Shown here piece after piece: positions 11,192 to 22,072 of a stretch of DNA of 64,000 bases. Under the pieces are notes generated by a model that was given only the letters and a program-made list of their open reading frames with translations, did no database searches and was not told where the DNA came from. The stretch is from the NCBI GenBank assembly GCA_021613535.1, contig CP075493.1:15810001-15874000 (forward strand). The letters run 5' to 3'. Numbering within the stretch: the first letter of the stretch is position 1; every line of letters begins with the position of its first letter. A program made the position numbers and the translations under genes. This stretch comes from Adineta vaga. Its lineage: Eukaryota > Rotifera.

Positions 11192-12841
11192 TCATCGAGA
11201 TAGTACTTGTTTCAGAACGAGTTCAAGTTTCTGCTGACAATCAGCAAGAAGTCTCCTCTCCCGCCAAGCAATAAATCCATCAGGACGAACAAGCAAGGCT
11301 CCTTGCGATGAAATTCCAGCTGCGGTTTGCCACTGGCAATTAGGATCAGTGAGATTGCCCTTTGGTCCAGCAATATAACAATCCACATCGATGTCCAACG
11401 CAGTACTGGCTTTTCTTGCTGCTTCGCACCATGGTTCACCATCCGACCCTGCCAATAGTACAAAGGTTTTCCCAAACAAATCGAGGGTGGAAATGCGTTT
11501 GCCCTGATATTCAATCCATACATGAGGCGCACGACTTCCGGGTCTTCCGTCAAGTGCTACCATAGAAGCTATAGACCATGGTCTCCAAGTTATCCCACCT
11601 AATGGGAATGTATTTTCAACCACAACTGCTTGAGACGAGTATGTATAGCCGTGTCCAGAGGCTATGTATATCCTATTGAAGGCGCCTAATATTAGCGATA
11701 AAGTTATCTTCATAGAGATCACTCCACGTGCGTCTGCAGCGGAAGCAGATACTTCTGCCGCAGTACGCCCAACAGGAAGTCGTTCAGTATCATAAGTCGA
11801 CAACAGCCCAGGGCCTGCATGGCCTTTTAATACTAGAGCGATTTTCCAGGCTAGATTGTGGGCGTCTGCCACACCGGAATTTGCTCCTTGACCAGCCCAA
11901 GGTGGCATTTGGTGTGCGGCGTCGCCAGCAAGAAAGATACGTCCATGTTGAAATTTATCAGCAATTCGTACGGATGGCTGCCAGGGAAGAATGCTTTTGA
12001 TATCAATTTCGATATCCGGAATACCCAGTGCAACGCGCAAAATTTCTTTGCACCGTTCCGGTGGAAAATCTTCCGCATTCTCGCCTCTCGATGGATCGTA
12101 GGAGAGATGGAATACCCAACGATCGTCGTTGTTGATCGCAGTAAACAATCCAAATACTTCTGGCCGCTCAATTATGCAGAGACTGAATTCGCGTTGGCGT
12201 ACCAAGTCTTTCAAATCAGCAAGAAAGAGAATATTTAGAAGGTGTCCCATTGTTCCCATTCCGCTCGTCTCCACGCCCAATCTCTTCCGAATTGGACTTC
12301 CTGCACCATCAGCAGCAATCAAATAGTCTGCGCACACTGTATATGTCGTACCACTCTCACGCTCACGTAGAATTGCAGTGACGCCATTATCATCTTGCTC
12401 AACAGCTATACATTCCGTGTAGAACCGGGCATCGACCCCGCGTTCCCGCGCTGTTGCCAATAACACAGGCTCGATCATATCCTGTGTTCCCCACGCTCCA
12501 GTCACAGGACTGATACTCCCAAGCAGTCCCGATCCAGGGAATTTTCTCGGTCCTTCTTTTCGAGGTTTAGACTCGATCACTTCTCTGAGTGAAGTACCCG
12601 TGTAGATACCCATACTAGGAGACAGAGTTGAGCCAGCCGCTCGAACTGCTTCGTCAATTCCAAGGCTTCGATATATCTCCATGGTACGCGCATTGACGCT
12701 GCGAGATCGAGGATGGATCGAGGTATCCGCATGGCGTTCGACGAGAATAGAGTCGATTCTATGGTCGGCGAGGAAGAGTGAGGCTGATAGACCGACTATG
12801 CCTCCGCCAACAATGAGAACTGGAACCCGAATTACGGTCAT
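11192..12841 (-). CDS. FAD-dependent aromatic-ring hydroxylase-type monooxygenase
   Basis: A single uninterrupted 549-codon frame, ATG at 12841, stop TGA at 11192. It has the full set of class A flavoprotein monooxygenase motifs. The FAD-binding GxGxxG is at residues 12-17 (V-G-G-G-I-V-G-L) with E35 ending the second strand; the D-G motif is at 178-179 (A-A-D-G-A-G-S); the G-D motif is at 306-307 (F-L-A-G-D-A-A-H-Q-M-P-P), followed by G-Q-G-A-N-S-G-V-A-D-A-H-N-L-A-W-K. The C-terminal 150 residues match the thioredoxin-like tail of the phenol/polyketide hydroxylase group (A-L-L-V-R-P-D-G-F-I-A-W-R). Such enzymes use NAD(P)H and O2 to hydroxylate aromatic substrates; the substrate is unknown. 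There is no intron, no signal peptide, and GC is about half in sampled lines against roughly 30% around it. Known for bdelloids: many subtelomeric genes are horizontally acquired. Donor could be bacterial or fungal. Confidence 0.9.
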   Translation of the reverse strand: MTVIRVPVLIVGGGIVGLSASLFLADHRIDSILVERHADTSIHPRSRSVNARTMEIYRSLGIDEAVRAAGSTLSPSMGIYTGTSLREVIESKPRKEGPRKFPGSGLLGSISPVTGAWGTQDMIEPVLLATARERGVDARFYTECIAVEQDDNGVTAILRERESGTTYTVCADYLIAADGAGSPIRKRLGVETSGMGTMGHLLNILFLADLKDLVRQREFSLCIIERPEVFGLFTAINNDDRWVFHLSYDPSRGENAEDFPPERCKEILRVALGIPDIEIDIKSILPWQPSVRIADKFQHGRIFLAGDAAHQMPPWAGQGANSGVADAHNLAWKIALVLKGHAGPGLLSTYDTERLPVGRTAAEVSASAADARGVISMKITLSLILGAFNRIYIASGHGYTYSSQAVVVENTFPLGGITWRPWSIASMVALDGRPGSRAPHVWIEYQGKRISTLDLFGKTFVLLAGSDGEPWCEAARKASTALDIDVDCYIAGPKGNLTDPNCQWQTAAGISSQGALLVRPDGFIAWRERRLLADCQQKLELVLKQVLSR

Positions 12842-15062
12842 GTTGTTAATATTCAGTTAATTCAATCAGCTGAGATATCTAGAATGAAGGTTTCATGCAT
12901 CTGCCTGAAATGGAGGATAATTCGTGTCGAGTTGTGTTATAGGAAGGAGTTCATGTGCACCTATGGTCGAGATCTATATTCTTTCTTAGGCATGACGGAT
13001 CTGGATAGTCCCCGACTTTATAAAGTGTGGATTTCATGCGGTGATGTGCGCGACTAGCAGCTAGTAGAGCCTACTATGCTATTGGTAGCTATTGCCATCT
13101 GCTGGTCCTCCTCCTTTTCCTCTTCCTAGTAGTAGTAGTAGTGATAGCAGAAGTATATATGTAGTAGTATTCATTGTATTAAAAGTGATCGAGTAACGTA
13201 AATGCTTATTTATGAGCGGAAGAATCGTCCGCGATAGGTCTCCTTTGACCAGCATAGTTTGGTGTTAATTAGTGACCAACTTAGCGCAAATAAATGCTGC
13301 TCAGAACTGCGCTCGCGAGTTAAATTTCATTGCAATTGAATGATCACTAGTTGATAGGTCACTCTGTTGCTCATTTTTTGCGCTTCTCTGAGCACTATCA
13401 GAGGCATTTTAACTTGCTGAAAGAGGCGCACATGAGCATGTTCCTTCTGTGCTAAAAAAATCATTGTTAAGCCGGTCTGCATTGTGCTAATGTAATCCTA
13501 TCAGGAAGCATTCTGTCGCGCTCATATGAGTGTCACACTGAGCTCCCTAATAGTAATCAATTTGGCTCAAAAGAATAGCACTCTTGAGTGCTGATATAAG
13601 TGCCAGAAACCTCTCCCTTGTATACTCTTGTCGTTTCTTTGTTGGACTGATAAGGTTCCTGAATACTGTGTAGACTTTCTGGTATAGAATACTACTTCGA
13701 TGCTCCTATTTTTTTCTGTGGATTTCTGCGAAACATCGAGCGGAACCCACAGGATGCACTCCAGAAATACAAAGAAAATGGTCAGTTCCTGCCGGAATTA
13801 TTGACTTGAATAGTCATGAAATTCTACGTCGATTTCACTTTTTCAAGCAATTCAGAAGGTTTTCATTTCTGTAGAATGTTTTATTGACGAGCAGTTTCAC
13901 TATAGTTCGAATTAAAGAAAACTACCGATCCTTAAATACCATCCGAAAGACTCTTAACTTTCAGTATAGCGTCCAATCGACATTTTCGATTATTGAAGCA
14001 CTTGTCTTTCACATCCTTACTCTGGGCAGTCCTCTCAGAGAATAACAGACTCAAATTCTCTGACAAATCTATGTCTATACCCTACTTTACCATAGCTGCT
14101 GACAAAGGCTGAAGAAAGATCAACAATCTAACGAACATCTTGTTGGGAAGCGATCTCGCCAAAAGTTCCTTTGATCTGGCTCATTGATGCAGCTTTATTT
14201 CCACCATCAGCAACCAGAGAAAAGAGACGAGTATGTCTTTGAATTGCTTTTGTGAATATATCGATAGAATTATAGGTATCAACGACATACTTGAGATGAC
14301 CAATGTTAAGCTTATCTTCCAATAGATCTTTGGCTTTCTGTTCATCTCGTGCGTATGCTGTTGTATCAATGCGTCTCTTGATCTGGTCACAAACACACGT
14401 TCTTTGCTGGACGTCATGTTGATAATCAGAATGAGAAGAAAAAAACTTCCACGTGTTTTTATACTCAACACAATGCGTTGTTCGATGCAAAGATTAAAGT
14501 GTGTCACATACGTAACTAAAGTACGATGGCGTATATCTCGTCCAAAAGCGCGTGGTTATGTTATAAAGATAATTCAGGAAAGCAATAAACAATAGGTAAA
14601 AATGTCTTCAAAAATACATCAGCAATGAATGTTAAGGTAATTGTCGATAACCGTAATCATCGAGATGCAGAAAAGGAACTGATGCGTAAACGACCAAAAC
14701 GTTCAATATTACAAAATTAACGAATAAAAAACAAATATTTGAAGTTCTTCGGTAAACCATTTACTTGATCTACACCTATTCATAATTTCTAATGACTAGT
14801 CCGACAAAAACAAAAAAAAAGAACACTTCAAAATCAAATATTACAAAGAACCAGTCATAACACAAATAGAAAAAGATTTACACTGATCAACTAATCCACT
14901 AGTTGAGAAATATCTAATATGACCATGTTTACTACTCTATTCTCAATTTCACTATTTCATACGCGTAATTCTCACATCAAACTAAAGTACAGCTCACTAC
15001 CTACCTATTCAAAGTGACTCTAGATTTTTCTACTTCAATCGAAAACAGCAAAGGGTGTAAAC
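12842..15062. other. spacer with one unassigned reading frame
   Basis: No recognised gene. The 5' flank of the monooxygenase (12842-13600) is also somewhat GC-richer than the rest and contains a (TAG)n run near 13127-13141. A 120-codon minus-strand frame at 14128-14490 (C-V-C-D-Q-I-K-R-R-I-D-T near the start) could be a coding fragment, but I do not recognise it. Confidence 0.4.
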
Positions 15063-15064
15063 TA

Positions 15065-15421
15065 ACGAGGGAACATTCCCAGGTGTCCAAGTGTTTTAAA
15101 CCCCATCTTTTGGCCATGGATAGACCTCGATGAGGTATGAAAAACTCCAAAAGGATTCGTGCCCTCGCGCCTTTATTTTCGAGAAATCGAATTTTCAAGA
15201 TACATAGGAAACGAGACAATGAGATGAAAATTTACTGTTTTTGGAGAATAATAGAGTATTAGGATAAAAAATTTTCTCAGTTTTGTATACTGCTCCTGCA
15301 ACCTGTTCTGAATTAAGAGTTAGATCGAAGCTTATCGTTAGCACTCCTACTCATTGTTTATCAACCCATAGAGCACTAAAAATCCTTCGTTTTATTGTTG
15401 ATATCATTATAAACCACAAAA
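15065..15421 (+). repeat. left terminal inverted repeat (357 bp)
   Basis: It matches the complement of 17493-17849 base for base as far as I can follow. A 46-codon frame inside it therefore appears in both arms in opposite orientations; it is not a gene. Confidence 0.9.
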
Positions 15422-15438
15422 ATCCTTGCGAAGGAAAA

Positions 15439-17229
15439 TTAGTGAAAGTGATAGTTCAGGAAAAAATGATTGAAACATAGTGGTTTGGCACACCAGCTGT
15501 AGCAGATGAAAGGGGCCACATCACATGGAGACATAGCACATACTGTAGCGTCAAAGGAAAAACACACTTCGCTGACAGTTTTGAATGATCCTGGATGATT
15601 GTCTGTGTAGCCACTGGCATACCAAGCGTATTGGATCATCCGACGAAAAACTTCAGAAGAGAGTTGATTATGAGTGAGAGACACGAGACGGATGATATTA
15701 TTACGTTCGCTAATGTTGATGTCAAGTTCATCGAGCAGTACACGATCATATAGCCGACGAGGAATCACTTTCATTGGCCTATTGAAAAAGACATCCAATG
15801 GCTGAATTTGATCCGTCGTTTTCTTCGGTATTTCAAGTCTTGTACACCCGGGAATATGGTCGTACAATCCCTTTCCGTGTGTCTGTCCTCCCCAACAGTC
15901 CGAGATAAGTAGGAACGTTTTACGTTCTCCAAGTGACGGGAGGAGTACATGATCGCGTCAATACTCAACCAAAGATGTTGTTAGCTTTCCAGAACTGCTG
16001 CAGGTGATTGCTACATTGGAGGCCTTGAAAAGATGCGAGCGAATATTCTCGCTCATGTGCCCTTTGGGCTCCTTCAAGCACAGATAGAGTGGTGAGAGAA
16101 GGTGACCATCTAGGGTGATTGTTGGCTGTACTGTGTAGCTGTGAGTAGTGGCGTTTACAGAACGGACAGATCCAGTTGTAATCTTCTCTCCCTTGTGGCT
16201 CAACGTGCGAGTAGAGTGCAGTTCTAGTTGTATTCCAGTTTGATCTGTGTTGATAACCTCATTGGCTCCATATTTCGGTAAAAGCTTGCGAACATCAGCC
16301 ACAAAATGATCAGCAGATATTCTAATCGTTTCCTGATTTTCTTTTTGGCGCTTCGTCACAATCTGTAAAAGACACAGTTTCAGTAATCTCGTCTCAAGAT
16401 ATTTTTGAGGGAACTGAAGACTCGCGAAAATTGAGAACTCTAAAACTCGTAAAAGTCTCTTTTATTCATTTTGATCTATGCTTTTAGAGTATAGAGATTC
16501 TTTTCACAGATTCATAAAGGCTGATCACTAATCTCTGACCTTGGTCACTTTGCGTGAGATGATATTGTGTTTGTATTTGAAGTCGTACAGCCATTTGCCT
16601 GAAGCCACAAAGTTGTGTAAAGACTCATCCATAGCTTTTTTAAAAGCCCACCGACGAAGATCAATGTCGTGCACGGGTAAGGCATTCTCTCGAGCTCGTT
16701 CGAACATATCAAATACATGATCATCAATTTTTTCGAGCTTCTGCTTTTTCGTTCCATGCTTTTCAAGATAATCACGAAACCGGGCGAGATACTTTTGGTG
16801 CGGAATGCGTCGAAAGTTATGTTTCACTGTTTCCCATCGTCGCTTTCGTTTTCCAGTTTTTGGATTGATCTCATCATAGAAATTAACTGCCTTGATCATG
16901 TAGTCGAGTGAAAATTCTTTGCAAAATCTCTTCTCATCGTCTTCGTCGTCATTCCAATCGGGATCGAACGCAACTTCATCTTCATCATCGCATTGCACCT
17001 CACTAATCAATTCACCATCGACCAACTCATGATCGAGAGTTGTTTCTACTTCAAAGTAGTGCGAATGACTATTGGTAATCGATTCAAGTATACCGCACAG
17101 CAGCTCGGCTACTTCACATTCACGATTTGTGATAGCACTGGTGATATTCGAAGTGGGCGAATTAGTAGACAACAATAAGTTCGATGCTCGATCAGCGAAA
17201 ATCTTAACAACATTTACTGGATTAACCAT
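15439..17229 (-). pseudogene. DDE_1/CENP-B-like transposase, two exons, one in-frame TGA
   Basis: Exon 1 is 17229-16540 (ATG, exactly 230 codons). A 177-bp GT-AG intron follows and exon 2 is 16362-15439. The protein is about 537 codons. The N-terminal half is acidic, then basic and helical, with W-x-x-x-K-H-N-F-R-R and F-K-K-A-M-D-E segments suggesting DNA-binding helices. The catalytic core has N-T-D-Q-T-G (first Asp), L-I-S-D-C-W-G-G-Q (second Asp) and I-Q-P-L-D-V-F (third Asp), the DDD order of DDE_1 transposases. The only lesion seen is TGA at 15958-15960, between V-E-Y and R-D-H; related proteins likely have Trp or Arg there. There is no frameshift. The source is therefore either freshly dead or read through. 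Confidence 0.8.
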
Positions 17230-17492
17230 TTCGAAGTAGGTGCCAGAAAAACTGATATTAACTACTTGCTTGTGTCTTACTTGTATATTGTATATACGAC
17301 CGAATGAAAAGAAAAACGACTACATAGCACAAATTACATACAAAAGAGAAAGGAAAAAATGAAACTGGGAGAGCGCGGAAGGAAGAATGTACTATACAAC
17401 ATTCATCATCAAAACATGATGGTATCTCAGAGAAGCAAACGAAAAGTAATACAATCGATAATGTATTACCGTCACCTTTTCATCATGCATTA

Positions 17493-17849
17493 TTTTGTGG
17501 TTTATAATGATATCAACAATAAAACGAAGGATTTTTAGTGCTCTATGGGTTGATAAACAATGAGTAGGAGTGCTAACGATAAGCTTCGATCTAACTCTTA
17601 ATTCAGAACAGGTTGCAGGAGCAGTATACAAAACTGAGAAAATTTTTTATCCTAATACTCTATTATTCTCCAAAAACAGTAAATTTTCATCTCATTGTCT
17701 CGTTTCCTATGTATCTTGAAAATTCGATTTCTCGAAAATAAAGGCGCGAGGGCACGAATCCTTTTGGAGTTTTTCATACCTCATCGAGGTCTATCCATGG
17801 CCAAAAGATGGGGTTTAAAACACTTGGACACCTGGGAATGTTCCCTCGT
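17493..17849 (-). repeat. right terminal inverted repeat (357 bp)
   Basis: Inverted partner of 15065-15421. Its outer end is followed directly by TA and then by the Helitron frame. Confidence 0.9.
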
Positions 17850-17851
17850 TA

Positions 17852-20800
17852 GCAGATTTTGCATCACTATATAATGTATCGAAGAGAAAAACAGGCAGTA
17901 CCGAAATTTCAGAAAATTCGGATGATGAAAATATCACTGCAGATGAGCTTGATGAGAAAATCAGTGAGAAAGACTCTGATGGCAAAACTACTGCTTTGAA
18001 GATGAAAAATGGAAAAGGTTGGATCAAACGAAGAACCAAGAAAAAAATAATACGATTCAGAAATTTTAAATTACATGTAGATCCTGAAAATTATTACAGG
18101 GAACAGTTGATGTTATTTTTGCCTTGGAATAATGAAGGAGAAGATCTCATTGATATAAATCATGAAGAAAAATTCGAACTAAATAAAGATTTAATTCAAC
18201 AAAAACGAACTGAATATGTTCATCGTGAAGCCAAAGAATTCGAACAGGCTTTGGAAGAGAATATTGATCGAGATGATGAAAATGACATCGACGATGCAAA
18301 TGTTGAATATGATCAAGATAAAAATGAATTTATCATCTATGAAATGGGAAATAATGAAGGTGATATCTTTCTCGAAATGGGAATGAATACTCGAACGGAA
18401 AAAGTGGAACATTTTAATGTTCCGAAAATGATACCAAACAATGAATATCAGGAAATGATGAGAAGTCTCAATAATAATCAAAGAAAATACACCTTAAATG
18501 TAATGAATTTGATCAAAAATAATGATAAGTAGTTCTTTCATTTCATTAATGGAGGTGCTGGTGTCGGTAAAAGTACTTTGATCAAAGCGATATATCAGTC
18601 GATGTTGAGATTTTCTGATTCACTTCCAGGATCTAATCCAGAAGCCATTCGTGTTGCAATATGTGCACCAACTGGTAAAGCAGCAGCTCTACTTGACGGA
18701 ATGACTTTGCATTCATTTTTAAGTTTACCAGTTAATCAATGTAAGCATAAACTAGTTAAACTGGATAGCGATCTTTCAAACCGAATTGGAGTAAAATTGA
18801 GAGAATCGCAATTATTGATAATCGATGAAATATCCATGGTTGGTTTTACGATGTTTCAACAAATCGATGCACGCTTGCAGCAAGTTATGAAGACGAAAAA
18901 ACCATTTGGTGGAATATCAGTCATCGTTTTGGGCGATTTCAATCAATTAAGACCCGTTGGTGACAAATACATATTCCAATTTAACAATTCATATAATGCT
19001 TTAGTAGATAATCCATTATGGACATAATTTGAAATATTCGAATTGACAGAAATAATGAGACAAAAAGATGATAAGGCTTTTGCTATTGCATTAAGTAATC
19101 TAGCAAAAGGTACAATGACAGTTGAAGACATTAATTTATTTAAGTTACGAATCGCTTCAGCTGATCAATTGCACGAAGTTGAAGATGCAATAAGAGTGTT
19201 TCGAAGTAATGCTGAAGTTGATCCATTCAATATAAAAGCACTAAGTAGTCTTAACACGGAAGGTGCTCTTGCAAATGCTTATGACTTTTGTGTGGGTGAT
19301 GGGCTAGCATCTGTAAAAGAAAAAGTGTTAAGTAATGTACAGAAACTTAAAACTACTGAAACATATGGACTACCACTTGAAATCTATTTGAAAGTGGGTG
19401 CCAAATATATGATGACAGTAAATATTGATATAGAAGATGGTCTAGTAAATGGTGCTTGTGGTAGACTAATCATGATTGATTATGGATAACTTCAAAAGAC
19501 CAATGAGACAGTACCATGTCGACTATGGATAAAATTTAATGAAGAGAAAACTGACCGAAAAGCTAGAGCTAATTTTCATAATGTAATGCGATATCGAAAT
19601 ATCGATTCTAGTCTCACACCAGTTGAACCAGTTACACGACAGATTAATACAAGGTCAACGAATTTCAAAGTAGAACGTAAACAATTTCCCGTTGTTCCTT
19701 CTGAAGATATGACCATATATAAAAGTCAAGGTGGTACTTATGAAAACGTTGTTGTTAATTTGAAGAAGGGAATGACTAGATCTAAAATATAGGTCGCTTG
19801 TAGTCGTGCAACAAAAGCAAGCGATTTATATTTAATTGGCGAGTTTGTTCCGCCAAAACCACCTGAAAGTAATGATGCAGTGACTATGATGTTTAAAACA
19901 ATGAGATCCGAAAGAAAGATAAAATTTTCACTCGAATTTCCTGATGAATCACAAGAGGAAAACATCTATTTGATGTTTCATAATGTACAATCATTGAATA
20001 AACATTATTTGGATATAAAATCTGACAAAACGTTTTTGTCTGCTTCCATACTAAGTCTTGTTGAAACGTGGACAAAACCTACTGACAACTTGGAAATTGA
20101 AGGTTTCAAGATAGTTCATAGACGTGATTGTCATGATGTACGAAAACCATTTGGTCAAATTCTTTATGTGAAAAATGGTATGAAATACGAAAATATCACC
20201 GAAAGATATGAATATTCAGGCAAAGATCATATTGAATATTCTTCGATAAAAGTTGATGATATTTGTATAATTTCCGTTTATAATTCACCAAATTCATCAT
20301 TCGATGTCTTACAGCGACATATGACAGAAGTAATAAATCATTCAAAAGATTTTTGTGAGAATATAGTTGTTGTTGGAGATTTCAATATAAATTTGAAGGT
20401 GAAAACCAATCATAAATTAATTGATTATATGAAATCATTTGGACTCACTTTGATTAATAGATTAAATAAAAGCTCCACTGATGCTAAGACACAAATTGAT
20501 TATTGTTTCGCTAATATGCATAACATGACATCTGATTATTTTGAAAGTCTAATAAGTTTCCATAAGCCAATATGGATAAGAACACACAAAGTTTTGGCTA
20601 AGACTCATTTTGATGAAAATGAAGAGGTTCGTACAAATATGTCTTTTGATCTTAATGATGATCAATCTGATGGGATGGAAGTTGATGACAAAATCGATTT
20701 TGACCGTCATGAAATAGTCGATAAAAACGAACAGATTGACTTACATATGTCTTTACAATTACAAGATCTCAGAGCTAATGAGTCATCTGATATGATGGAA

Positions 20801-20998
20801 ATTGAAGAAAATTCTTCTTCAGAGAACTTTGAAATCGTTGATTCCAATTCACGGAAAATTCTTGATCGTTTTCTTTTTACATTTGGTTTTGATAATGTTA
20901 TCGACACTAATCAAATTTCAAGTCAAGCTCGAATAATCACTGATTTAATTGAAAAAGCACCGTTTATAACTATGCAAAACAAAGATAACTCTGTGTGA
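17852..20998 (+). pseudogene. Helitron Pif1-like helicase with C-terminal EEP endonuclease
   Basis: All coding pieces lie in one frame from 17852 to 20998. The frame is interrupted by TAG 18530-18532, TAA 19025-19027, TAA 19487-19489 and TAG 19790-19792, and closed by TGA 20996-20998. The linker has N-Y-Y-R-E-Q-L-M-L-F-L-P-W, typical of Helentrons. Helicase motifs are Walker A G-G-A-G-V-G-K-S-T (18551-18577), A-P-T-G-K-A-A, Walker B L-L-I-I-D-E-I-S-M-V, V-L-G-D-F-N-Q-L-R-P-V and E-I-M-R-Q. A late M-T-I-Y-K-S-Q-G-G-T-Y-E and V-A-C-S-R-A-T follow. The endonuclease part (from about 19960) shows N-V-Q-S-L-N, L-V-E-T-W and V-V-G-D-F-N-I-N-L. Its last motif reads S-F-H-K-P-I where the family has S-D-H, so a catalytic Asp is replaced. 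It is a dead element, yet no frameshift is seen. Confidence 0.85.
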
Positions 20999-21568
20999 TT
21001 GGAAACACAATCCGAATATCCCGTTCCAGCATTTGGTTCAGTTTATGCTCGAACACGTACGACTGCAGATGGAAATTGTTTATATAGTTCTCTTTCGATA
21101 TTGAATGTTGGATCTGAGAAACTAACACATTCCATGAGATTGTTGGCACTCAATGCAATGATCAATCATATGGATTATTTCGGAACACTTTGTAACATAC
21201 TAGGATATTCATTTGAAGACCAGTTGGAAAGAACTGCTACAGATACAAAATGGGGAGGAGAAGTGCAAATTCAAGCTCTATCTCTAGCACTATCTCGTCC
21301 TATATATGCATATATAAAGTTTAACAAAAATCCAGATCCAAAAAACACACATTTCATTCCAGCAAATATTAGTTTACAGGAATTAATCGATCGATTCAAT
21401 AAAGGAACAGCAAGTGCTCATTTAATATATCTTGCATATGAATCAGACAGAAACAAAATAGGACTTTGTGTTTATTACACCGGCACACATTATGATGTTC
21501 TTTTACCTTGCCAAGATAATCCTCCTCAGCTCGTACCACATTTTGACATAATAAACATGACTTTATAG
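20999..21568 (+). pseudogene. OTU-like cysteine protease domain of the Helitron
   Basis: It continues the same frame after TGA 20996-20998 and runs 189 codons to TAG, without an ATG of its own at the start. The OTU signature T-A-D-G-N-C-L-Y-S-S-L is near residue 22 of this piece (Asp24, Cys27), and a C-terminal T-H-Y-D-V-L-L supplies the catalytic-type His. OTU domains deubiquitinate or cleave isopeptide bonds and occur in several Helentron polyproteins. It was probably the C-terminal domain of the same protein rather than a separate gene. Confidence 0.75.
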
Positions 21569-22072
21569 CATGGAAAGGCTTTCATTAAAGACATAGAAAA
21601 CTAGTGAAATCAAATTTTTCGTTGATGCAAGTAACTACTTCGGTGGAACTAACTCCTCGCCACGTCCTATGGGACAAAAAGAGGGCATCCACAGGGCCTA
21701 AGGGGCAGATTGTTAGTGCGCTCAACGATGAATTTTTCTGACGATTTTATGTGAAATTTTTTTTTTGCAAAAATCTCTTACTCCCCTTCAGGGGTGGACT
21801 GATGACATTTCAGTATTTTTAGAATAACTCGGCCATTACTTTACCGATCCTTCTCATCTTCGAACTCGACCGAGATATTGATGAGACAATTCTTGCAAAA
21901 AAAAAGAACGTGATTAAATTATATTCCTATAAAAAAAAGGAATATTTGATGAAAAATAATATCTTATTTTCATAATAAACACGTTTTTTCTATTTTGTCA
22001 TTTAGATATCAGTTTTCATCAGAAGTCTATCTTTCTTTCATTAATTGAAAAAGATTAAAGAATCAAAATCAA
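21569..22072. other. spacer, possible Helitron 3' end
   Basis: No gene. A GC-richer block (about 21650-21730) might be the terminal part of the Helitron. I could not identify its exact end. Confidence 0.4.

Larger units (their letters stand above)
15065..17849 (-). mobile_element. DDE transposon with 357-bp terminal inverted repeats
   Basis: The two ends are exact-looking inverted copies of equal length: 15065-15421 and 17493-17849, outer sequence ACGAGGGAACATTCCCAGGT. Both ends are flanked by the dinucleotide TA (15063-15064 and 17850-17851), consistent with a TA target duplication as in the Tc1/mariner/pogo group. The interior encodes a DDE_1-type transposase on the minus strand. Near-identical long arms imply a recent insertion. 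The right boundary falls inside the Helitron reading frame, splitting L-A-D-F-A-S. Confidence 0.85.
17850..21568 (+). mobile_element. decayed Helitron/Helentron, 5' part missing
   Basis: The remaining 3.7 kb encodes, in order, the linker, a Pif1-like helicase, an exonuclease-endonuclease-phosphatase domain and an OTU-like domain. That makeup fits the Helentron (Helitron2) group. The HUH Rep nuclease expected upstream is not found: the sequence left of the inserted DDE element is open for only about 30 codons (14969-15064) and shows no Rep motif. Confidence 0.7.

Noticed and set aside
15283-15480. Short frame whose first 46 codons are identical to a minus-strand frame at 17392-17631
   Set aside because: Both lie in the terminal inverted repeats of the DDE transposon, so the identity follows from the repeat.
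17852-21568. Stop codons reassigned to Gln (ciliate-type code)
   Set aside because: Intact neighbouring genes such as the monooxygenase, the receptor and both ART genes end cleanly at TAA/TGA and need no reassignment; one of the Helitron stops is TGA, which does not fit either.
21785-21810. CTGATGA string, possible second hammerhead
   Set aside because: No GAAA core or pairing arms at suitable distance. The same holds for the CTGATGAG string near 55048.
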